Source of the DNA: DATFYI01 sp035315125
GTDB lineage: Bacteria > Chloroflexota > Anaerolineae > Anaerolineales > Anaerolineaceae
Assembly (NCBI GenBank): GCA_035315125.1
Contig: DATFYI010000269.1
Location: forward strand, 1-7,959
DNA length: 7,959 bases
Direction: 5' to 3'
The notes beneath the pieces are model-generated. The model had not been told where the DNA came from. It made no database searches and worked only from the letters and a program-made list of their open reading frames with translations. Position numbers and translations under genes: made by a program. Shown piece after piece: positions 1-5,370 of the stretch (the first letter of the stretch is position 1; every line of letters begins with the position of its first letter).

Positions 1-627
1 AATATCAGCACCAAGGGTGTCGCCGACCATGACGGCCTGGTGTGGTTGGACGCCCAACTGCTTGAGCGCTAGCTCGAAGATGTGAGGGGCCGGCTTGCGA
101 ACGCCGACATCTGCTGAAATGATGACTACCTCAAAAAAGTGACTCAGTCGGGTTTTATCGAATAAGGTAAGGGCGTCTTTGGCATCACCGGCATTGGAAA
201 TCAGACCCAGCCGGTAGCCGAGAGAATGTAATTCCTCAATCGTTGAATGCGCATCGGCTTCGACCTTCCAGTGGGTTTGAGTAATTTTATATAAAGAGTC
301 TAATGCCAGGCGGGTATGCTCAGGCGGCGGGTCGTGGTAACCGTGTTCTTCCAGTAAATTATGCAAGATAAAGTTGGTGGTATATTCGATAAACTCGGTC
401 TCGCGTTCAACGTAATAAATCTGCATGCTGCGTTCAAAATCCGTGCAAAAGCGCTCGCTGTCGAGACGGTAACCGAGTTCGAGCAAAGTTTCAACCATCT
501 GGCGATTTGCAATCGGCAGGATCTCAGACCACTTTGAATCGAAATAAATCAGTGTGCTGCCCAGGTCAAAAAGAACCACTTGAAAGGATCGAGTTGTTGG
601 ATCAGGTTCTCTCATGTGTGTTTGCAT
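1..627 (-). CDS. HAD-superfamily hydrolase, partial (C-terminus beyond left edge)
   Basis: Reading leftward from the ATG at 627, the frame stays open for 209 codons to the first base of the window, so the C-terminus is missing. The HAD motifs appear in order: motif I around residues 17-26 (VVLFDLGSTL, presumed nucleophile Asp21), motif II LISNAG with Ser144, motif III with Lys178 in VRKPAPHIF, and motif IV VGDTLGAD with Asp203 and Asp208. The alpha-helical stretch at about residues 32-120 fits a C1-type cap. Known for the family: phosphoryl transfer through an aspartyl-phosphate, with cytosolic small phosphorylated substrates. Oddity: the second Asp of the usual DxD is Gly23, as in the DLG-type subset of HAD proteins. 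Substrate cannot be deduced. An in-frame TAG lies seven codons upstream of the chosen ATG. A second ATG at 615 (Met5) is equally possible, and neither has a clear Shine-Dalgarno sequence. The gene starts 40 bases after the stop of the membrane-protein gene. Confidence 0.9.
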   Translation of the reverse strand, partial: MQTHMREPDPTTRSFQVVLFDLGSTLIYFDSKWSEILPIANRQMVETLLELGYRLDSERFCTDFERSMQIYYVERETEFIEYTTNFILHNLLEEHGYHDPPPEHTRLALDSLYKITQTHWKVEADAHSTIEELHSLGYRLGLISNAGDAKDALTLFDKTRLSHFFEVVIISADVGVRKPAPHIFELALKQLGVQPHQAVMVGDTLGADI

Positions 628-661
628 GCTTGTTGGTAGAGAAATCTATTAATGATGATGA

Positions 662-670
662 ATTATATCA
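662..670 (-). promoter_or_regulatory. possible extended -10 promoter for the HAD hydrolase gene
   Basis: On the minus strand the sequence reads TGATATAAT, a full match to an extended -10 element (TG, one base, TATAAT). The TGA is also the stop codon of the upstream membrane-protein gene. The predicted start of transcription is near 655, giving a leader of about 28 bases before the ATG at 627. No good -35 hexamer is seen 16-18 bases upstream. The surrounding spacer is AT-rich, so a chance match is possible. Confidence 0.35.
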
Positions 671-2182
671 GGATTGAGCGGATGCTCGCGGGCTGCGATT
701 TTCCTGCCTGACCAAAAAGGCCAGCGCCGCTAAGGAAAGGCAGGTTACAACCAATCCAATGATCAGCAACATGAAATAGTGCTCGTCCGGATGGTTCGCT
801 ACAAACCAATTTCCCTGTTCAAAAGTGGAAGGATTTGGGAAGGTCGAAGCGGCATGGTCGACTGCCCAGAACCGGAAATTCTGCCAGAGATCATTTAGCT
901 CGTAACCGAATAAGAACAAGCAGCATAGTGCAATAAAACTGTTTAAATGAATCGAATCCAACCAATTTTGTAGCTCGTAAACAGCTAAAATCATCACGAA
1001 CAAGATCGTAAAAATAAACAGGCGCGAGGCGACCCTCTCACCGCTTAAAGGCGGGATGCTTATTAATACCCGTAACTCTTCAAAAACAGCCGTGAACGAG
1101 AAAAGTGTGAATACCAAACACGGTAGCAGCAGCATACGAAAAGGCGAACCCTGCTCCACACCATCGATTGTTTGCCGAAGGTCCTGGACAGTTGGTCGGG
1201 CGTGTAATGTGCGGTAGATGCCGAAGAAAATCAGGAAAAGCGCCCCAAGCAGTCCGATATAAATAGTGAATTCCCAATTGCCCAGAGGGGCATTTATGCC
1301 ATTGGCTGTATCGTAAATCCCGGGCAGGGTTATGGTTACCAGAGCATCCCATAAGGATTGAACGGTTGGATATCCACCCAAATAATATACCTTTAAAACG
1401 CCTGTTTCGAGCAAAGCCGGCGCTATGCGAATTGCGCTGACCAGGGCGCAAGCCACGATTGTTTTGATCACGGTCAAGAAATATTTCGGGGAGAAGATTG
1501 CCAGAACCAGCAGAAAAGTAAGGGAATAGAGAAAGAAATGGTAGGCGCCTTGCAGAAAAATGAGAAACATGAGCAGGGTCATTTTAGTGACCCAGCCCCA
1601 GCCGACCTGCTTCTTTTGTACCAGCTCAATGACCAGGGCGGCAAACCATGCTAACAGAAAATAGCTGTTCCACGAAAAATGTCCGACGCTGTAATGTGAC
1701 AGAATGTGACCGTTGAAGTTGAATAAAAGGAATAAAATGGTAAATGCAAATGGGGAAAGCTTTAATTGGTTGCGCAGCGCCAGCAAACCTGTGAAGCCAA
1801 CGGCAAACATCAAGAAGGTCTGGAAGATAATAAAATTAGGGATGTTTAAAAAGTTTAGAAAAATGACGGTGGGGCCTATGAAAGTATTGGGGACGCTCAG
1901 AAAACGATCGGTTGGGGCATCCAAGGCGACCGGGTTCGAGATATGCAGAGGCAGCACCATCTTTTGCATGGCGTCGCGCAGAAAGGCCAGGCGCGGTCCG
2001 GTAATGGCTGCCCAATCTTCATAAGTGAATGAGATATTTCCCCAATTCAGAAATACCCCCCACAATAAGAGCCCACCTAAAAGTAAGACCCCGAAATAGA
2101 CCCAAACGAGCCAGCGCTGTTTTTTTTCTGTTGAATAGTGGAAAAACCAGTTGATAAAACCGTTTAAGAATTTAAGATCCAT
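668..2182 (-). CDS. unrecognised polytopic membrane protein, GT-C glycosyltransferase-like
   Basis: This 504-residue protein has about 12 hydrophobic segments, roughly at residues 24-46, 117-135, 143-160, 172-188, 198-210, 213-231, 235-255, 305-323, 349-366, 386-403, 412-428 and 469-491. The first predicted extracytoplasmic loop after helix 1 (47-116) begins with a YEDW motif (Glu55, Asp56), followed by a proline-rich stretch. GT-C membrane glycosyltransferases and YfhO-like proteins use acidic residues in this loop, so a lipid-linked sugar or cell-surface glycan role is plausible. That is architecture-based inference; I recognise no specific family. Other striking motifs are GHFSW (167-171) and GERVASR (381-387). 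An in-frame TAG immediately precedes the start codon region, so ATG 2182 is the first usable ATG. No Shine-Dalgarno is visible. The gene is separated from the metabolic block by 110 AT-rich bases and is somewhat lower in GC, so it is probably a separate unit. Confidence 0.85.
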   Translation of the reverse strand: MDLKFLNGFINWFFHYSTEKKQRWLVWVYFGVLLLGGLLLWGVFLNWGNISFTYEDWAAITGPRLAFLRDAMQKMVLPLHISNPVALDAPTDRFLSVPNTFIGPTVIFLNFLNIPNFIIFQTFLMFAVGFTGLLALRNQLKLSPFAFTILFLLFNFNGHILSHYSVGHFSWNSYFLLAWFAALVIELVQKKQVGWGWVTKMTLLMFLIFLQGAYHFFLYSLTFLLVLAIFSPKYFLTVIKTIVACALVSAIRIAPALLETGVLKVYYLGGYPTVQSLWDALVTITLPGIYDTANGINAPLGNWEFTIYIGLLGALFLIFFGIYRTLHARPTVQDLRQTIDGVEQGSPFRMLLLPCLVFTLFSFTAVFEELRVLISIPPLSGERVASRLFIFTILFVMILAVYELQNWLDSIHLNSFIALCCLFLFGYELNDLWQNFRFWAVDHAASTFPNPSTFEQGNWFVANHPDEHYFMLLIIGLVVTCLSLAALAFLVRQENRSPRASAQS

Positions 2183-2223
2183 TGACTATAGTGAAAAGGG
2201 CAGATTTGCATTGCGCGAGCATG

Positions 2224-2229
2224 ATTATA
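2224..2229 (-). promoter_or_regulatory. candidate -10 box upstream of the membrane-protein gene
   Basis: On the minus strand an exact TATAAT lies 41 bases before the ATG at 2182, in an AT-rich intergenic gap. The best -35 resemblance, TTAACT, is 20 bases upstream, which is longer than ideal, so only the -10 is persuasive. If used, it would make the membrane-protein gene independent of the upstream metabolic operon. Confidence 0.35.
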
Positions 2230-2244
2230 CTTCTCAGCAAGGAA

Positions 2245-2290
2245 AATTAAGTTAAAAACACCTTATAATCCGATGGATTATTTCTTAATT
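2245..2290. repeat. nested inverted repeats in intergenic gap (possible terminator or operator)
   Basis: Two perfect 7-bp dyads are nested. The inner pair is ATAATCC (2265-2271) and GGATTAT (2275-2281), with a 3-base loop. The outer pair is AATTAAG (2245-2251) and CTTAATT (2284-2290). The structure begins 3 bases after the stop of the hydroxyacid dehydrogenase gene. In minus-strand RNA the inner hairpin is followed by AAGG and then a short U-rich run, so it could be a weak terminator. The AT-rich stems and displaced U-tract make this uncertain, and a regulator-binding dyad is the alternative. Confidence 0.5.
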
Positions 2291-2292
2291 AC

Positions 2293-3321
2293 TCAATAGC
2301 CACGATTGCTGTCAAAGCGATTCAATAGGGGTTCACCCTCGACATACCGGCGCAGGTTTTCGGCGAACATGGCGCTGGCTCGCTCGCGATAGAGGGTGCT
2401 GACTCCGGCGATGTGTGGTGTCACGATTACATTAGGGAGCTTCCAAAGCGGGCTGGTAGGCGGAAGGGGTTCCTCTGGGAAGACATCCAGGGCGGCTCCT
2501 CCCAGATGGCGTTCCTGCAGAGATTGCAGTAAGGCCTGGTGATTAACAATACCGCCTCGACTGATATCGATCAAGAAGGCGCCCGGTTTCATGACGTCGA
2601 ATTCCTGTTTATCGATCAGGTTGCGGGTTGCATCGGTCAACGGTAAAGCCACGACGATAAAATCGCAGGATTTGATCAGCGAAAGCACCGCCTGGATTGG
2701 GTACAAACGGCGAAAAAACAATCCATCCGGATCGCCCAGGCCATCCGGCGTGTAACCGAGATCCTGCGGATGCATGACGTCGCGTTTGGCAGCCAGGACA
2801 GTAACGTTATACGGCTGGAGCAGTCGTGCGAGCTCCCGCCCGATGCTGCCATAACCTAGAATGCCCACGGTGCTACCGCGCAGCTCACGCGGCGCAAAAC
2901 GTTCCCAGCGGTCGCGCGGCCATTCTGCTTTGGCTTGGTTTGCCAAAAGGTCAGTCAGACGATGGCCGAGCGTCATCATCATCAGCATGGTAAATTCGGC
3001 CGCCTGGGGCGCCGCTGCTCCGCTCAGTGTGGTGACGAGAATTTCTGGATTTTTTAACAACAGCGAATTAAGCGCAAAATCGATGCCGGCAAAGTAGAGC
3101 TGGAGCCAATGTAAATTGTGCACCTGCTCCGGTTCCGGTAATACGCTTTCGGTCAGTAAGATTTCAGTACGGTTCCACAAATCGGCCGGAATATCTTCCG
3201 GACGGCGAGCCGGGCGGACCGTGATGCGCAAACGGGGAGAAACGGCCTGTAATTGCTCGACCAGTTGATCTGGAAAAGGAATCGTGATTAATACATCGAT
3301 CGGGTTGGGATTTGGCATCAT
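2293..3321 (-). CDS. D-2-hydroxyacid dehydrogenase (NAD(P)-dependent)
   Basis: This 342-residue protein has the full D-isomer-specific 2-hydroxyacid dehydrogenase layout. The N-terminal part of the substrate domain is followed by SGAAAPQAAE (100-109), the Rossmann motif GYGSIG (156-161), and the catalytic triad: Arg255 in ISRGG, Glu284 in FPEEP and His303 in TPHIAG. It reversibly reduces a 2-oxo acid to the D-2-hydroxy acid in the cytosol. The second Rossmann strand ends LAAKR (176-180), with basic residues where NAD-specific members carry Asp, which suggests NADPH use. A loop of about 30 residues (181-210, containing GDPDG) is inserted after this strand, a form I associate with Chloroflexota homologues. 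The gene starts 12 bases after the CoA-transferase beta stop. No Shine-Dalgarno is evident, and either of two adjacent ATGs (3321 or 3318) may be used. The substrate is not fixed: glyoxylate/hydroxypyruvate, 2-oxoglutarate or a branched 2-oxo acid are options. Confidence 0.93.
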   Translation of the reverse strand: MMPNPNPIDVLITIPFPDQLVEQLQAVSPRLRITVRPARRPEDIPADLWNRTEILLTESVLPEPEQVHNLHWLQLYFAGIDFALNSLLLKNPEILVTTLSGAAAPQAAEFTMLMMMTLGHRLTDLLANQAKAEWPRDRWERFAPRELRGSTVGILGYGSIGRELARLLQPYNVTVLAAKRDVMHPQDLGYTPDGLGDPDGLFFRRLYPIQAVLSLIKSCDFIVVALPLTDATRNLIDKQEFDVMKPGAFLIDISRGGIVNHQALLQSLQERHLGGAALDVFPEEPLPPTSPLWKLPNVIVTPHIAGVSTLYRERASAMFAENLRRYVEGEPLLNRFDSNRGY

Positions 3322-3333
3322 GAATAATTAGCT

Positions 3334-4098
3334 TTAGAGGTAGATACGGCCGGGATCCAATTCCTGGCGCAGAATTTGCAGTTCTAGTGCTTCAGGAGGG
3401 TTGGTGGTGAATAGCTGGGGGGCGATCTTGAGCGGCCAACCGGTATTGGCCTGCGCCTGTGCGGCAGTAACGCCTGGATGGATTGCAGTCAGAATCATTT
3501 CACCGTTTTCATCTGGCTCCATAATACCCAGATCGGTAACCACGGCCTGCGGACCTGCGCCGCGTACCCCGCTGGCATTCCGCTTGGAGCGACCTGTCAG
3601 GAAACCGGCCGAGGTGCAGAAATCGACCCGCTCCGGAAAACGGCGTTTTTGATGGGGTGTAATGATATAGCAACGGTTTGCCCAGGCTGCCATTTCCATC
3701 GAGCCGCCAGAACCGGGCAAACGCACCATGGGGTGGGCATAATCGCCGATAACGGTCGAATTGATATTACCGAAACGGTCGATCTGGGCGCCGCCTAAGA
3801 AACCGACATCGACATTACCACGTTGCAAGTAAAGCGTGAAAATATCATACATGCTGCACACTGCCGAGGCGCCGCTTACCAGGGTTGGATCGCCGATGGA
3901 GAGCGGCAGACGCTGTGGGCGAGCACCGATCACACCGGCTTCATAGATCATCAACAAGTTAGGCGCGTGCGTGCGGCGGGCCAGATTACAGGCCAGGTTG
4001 GGCAGCCCAACCCCCACGAAAACCACCTCGCCATCCCGCAGCAGCCGGGCGGCATTGATGGTCATCAGCTCGGAGGAAGTATAGGATTGTTGATCCAT
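3334..4098 (-). CDS. gctB: family I CoA-transferase, beta subunit (glutaconate CoA-transferase-like)
   Basis: This 254-residue protein is of usual length for the beta subunit of family I CoA-transferases, which move CoA between carboxylic acids through a glutamyl-CoA thioester. Glu53 in MIYEAG (50-55) sits where the catalytic Glu54 of Acidaminococcus glutaconate CoA-transferase beta is expected. Other family signatures are the N-terminal GVGLPNLAC (29-37), GGAQIDRFGNIN (102-113) and RLPGSGG (126-132). It should form a heterotetramer with the alpha subunit encoded just upstream. The ATG overlaps the alpha stop (TAATG), and a GGAGG sits 6 bases before it, so co-translation and fixed stoichiometry are likely. 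The symbol reflects family resemblance; substrate specificity (glutaconate, 2-hydroxyglutarate, 3-oxoacid or a ring-cleavage CoA ester as for IpdB) is unproven. Confidence 0.88.
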   Translation of the reverse strand: MDQQSYTSSELMTINAARLLRDGEVVFVGVGLPNLACNLARRTHAPNLLMIYEAGVIGARPQRLPLSIGDPTLVSGASAVCSMYDIFTLYLQRGNVDVGFLGGAQIDRFGNINSTVIGDYAHPMVRLPGSGGSMEMAAWANRCYIITPHQKRRFPERVDFCTSAGFLTGRSKRNASGVRGAGPQAVVTDLGIMEPDENGEMILTAIHPGVTAAQAQANTGWPLKIAPQLFTTNPPEALELQILRQELDPGRIYL

Positions 4099-5009
4099 TA
4101 ATAACCTCCGTAATTAACCGGCCCGCTCAAGCGCTCGGGTATCTGTAGGCGCTGGTGCACCTGCGGCCCCAGCTTTTCCCAATATTCGGCCCGGTCTTTG
4201 ACCCCATAAACCCATTCGTCCAGGTAAGCCTGAACGGAGTGCGGTGTTTCGCTGAGCTTATCCCAGGCCAGGTAAAATTCGTTATCCCGGTCGTAATAAC
4301 CCTGGGTGTAGGAAGGATGAGAAGCGTATGGCACACTGCACACTGCGCTGACGATGAAGCCGGGGATGATGGTGCGGTTCGGGTCGGCCCGTATTACTTC
4401 TTCGCCAACAATTTCTTCGGCAGTCAGGATTAGGCGCCGGGCTGCAAAGGCGGCTTCTTTTTGCTCGCCCAGGATGCCCCAGATGTGGGCATTGCCGCTG
4501 GCATCGGCCCGCTGAACGTGGACGATGGCTACATCCGGGTGCAGAGCCGGCACGACCACCACTTCCTGCCCGCTGTTGAAAGGGTCAGCGATGCGCCGAA
4601 AATTTGGGTTGGCCCGCTCCAGGTCACCGGCGGCGGTTGGGTTCATGGGGATAAACGGCAGTCCGGCTGCTCCGGCTTGCAGGCGTGAGATCATGCTGAA
4701 GTGGGAATACTCCTCCCATTCGAGATGGCCGGCTTCTAGCTCGCTGCGCAAGATACGCAGCGAACCGACCCCCGGATTTCCTAGATACGAAAAAATAAGC
4801 TTGCGGGCGCAGCCGGCTGCCACCATCTGGTCAAAGATCAGATCGGGAGTAGCACGCGCCAACACCAGGTTTTTACGATGCTGGCGTATGATCTCGTGAC
4901 CGGCGGCAAAAGGGATCAGGTGGGTAAACCCGGCTGCATAAACACAGTCTCCATCATGGACATAGCGATCAATTGCTTCGGTAAGAGAACATAATTTGGA
5001 CATAGGCAT
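4098..5009 (-). CDS. gctA: family I CoA-transferase, alpha subunit (glutaconate CoA-transferase-like)
   Basis: This 303-residue protein matches the alpha subunit of glutaconate-type CoA-transferases. It has the N-terminal CoA-transferase glycine-rich region AAGFTHLIPFAAGHE (25-39), GNPGVGSL (77-84), EYSHFS (100-105), a LPFIPMN segment (117-123) and VQRADASGNAHIWG (165-178). The C-terminal region from about residue 220, with VPYASHPSY and many aromatic and acidic residues, is typical of GctA and IpdA relatives and absent from shorter acetate CoA-transferase alpha subunits. It would supply the acyl-binding half of the active site whose glutamate lies on the beta subunit. The start is ambiguous: an AGGGA element is 3 bases from ATG 5009 but 9 bases from ATG 5003 (Met3), so the protein may begin MSKLCS. 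It follows the small membrane protein by 11 bases and overlaps the beta gene by one base. Confidence 0.88.
   Translation of the reverse strand: MPMSKLCSLTEAIDRYVHDGDCVYAAGFTHLIPFAAGHEIIRQHRKNLVLARATPDLIFDQMVAAGCARKLIFSYLGNPGVGSLRILRSELEAGHLEWEEYSHFSMISRLQAGAAGLPFIPMNPTAAGDLERANPNFRRIADPFNSGQEVVVVPALHPDVAIVHVQRADASGNAHIWGILGEQKEAAFAARRLILTAEEIVGEEVIRADPNRTIIPGFIVSAVCSVPYASHPSYTQGYYDRDNEFYLAWDKLSETPHSVQAYLDEWVYGVKDRAEYWEKLGPQVHQRLQIPERLSGPVNYGGY
4105..4109 (-). promoter_or_regulatory. Shine-Dalgarno for CoA-transferase beta inside the alpha 3' end
   Basis: On the minus strand GGAGG lies 6 bases before the beta-subunit ATG at 4098. It is read as part of the last codons of the alpha gene (Gly-Gly-Tyr-stop). 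With the TAATG stop/start overlap it fixes the beta start and indicates translational coupling. Confidence 0.8.
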
Positions 5010-5020
5010 TGTTCCCTGTG

Positions 5021-5263
5021 CTAGCGATGTTCGGTAGGGCGGTTACTATTTTTTTGTTTCTCGCTTTTGCGCTTGAGCATGCGGAAGCGGTTGCTTTCCA
5101 CCGGCGGCTTGGGATTTGTACCCACCACAAAAATGCCAATCAGCAAAATGATCATGCCGTACAGCAAATAATGAAATTCACGGGCGTGAGCAACATCAGA
5201 AAGAACAAATAAAACAATCAGCGCTACACCGATAACGATTAAAAATGAGCCAACCTTTCTCAT
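5021..5263 (-). CDS. small two-helix membrane protein of unknown function
   Basis: The predicted 80-residue protein begins MRKVGSFL. It has two hydrophobic helices (about 5-23 and 30-48) joined by a short polar turn (SDVAHARE), then a basic, lysine- and arginine-rich tail (52-80) that should face the cytoplasm, giving a hairpin topology with both ends inside. I recognise no domain. The open frame extends upstream to 5338, but those 25 codons translate the CCCTCACCCC repeat and are probably not coding. ATG 5263 is chosen because the protein there starts with a charged residue pair followed at once by helix 1; an AGGG lies 11 bases before it. It sits 11 bases before the CoA-transferase alpha gene and is presumably co-transcribed. 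It might be an accessory to transport or a small envelope protein; the sequence does not say which. Confidence 0.7.
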   Translation of the reverse strand: MRKVGSFLIVIGVALIVLFVLSDVAHAREFHYLLYGMIILLIGIFVVGTNPKPPVESNRFRMLKRKSEKQKNSNRPTEHR

Positions 5264-5273
5264 CTTTGCTGTA

Positions 5274-5349
5274 TCCCTCACCCCCGGAACGTCCCTCACC
5301 CCTAACCCCTCAGCATTCGGCATGCTCTGCGATCCCAATGGGAGAGGGG
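5274..5349. repeat. CCCTCACCCC-type intergenic hairpin repeat with internal insertion
   Basis: On the plus strand the spacer between the aldehyde dehydrogenase stop and the small membrane protein contains TCCCTCACCCC twice (5274-5284 and 5292-5302). After these come CCCCTC (5306-5311), a 21-base segment (5312-5332), and then TCCC AAT GGGA GAGGGG (5333-5349). Removing the 21 bases leaves a perfect 10-bp hairpin CCCCTCTCCC/GGGAGAGGGG with an AAT loop, the kind of dispersed REP-like repeat found between genes in several bacterial groups. The 21-base segment forms its own hairpin, AGCAT TCGGC ATGCT (5312-5326). No U-run follows on the minus strand, so it is not a standard intrinsic terminator, though it may shield the upstream 3' end. 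Confidence 0.65.
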
Positions 5350-5370
5350 AAAAGGAGAGGAAAAATTATC

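Noticed and set aside
1080..1451. 123-codon minus-strand open frame within the membrane-protein gene
   Set aside because: It lies in another frame of the same strand, has no hydrophobic or domain pattern, and is fully contained in a well-supported membrane protein.
5264..5338. N-terminal 25-codon extension of the small membrane protein
   Set aside because: These codons lie inside the hairpin repeat and give a non-membrane, low-complexity peptide; the internal ATG at 5263 starts directly before the first helix.
5306..5349. The interrupted hairpin considered as an intrinsic terminator of the aldehyde dehydrogenase gene
   Set aside because: No U-run follows the stem in the minus-strand transcript; the downstream sequence is G-rich.
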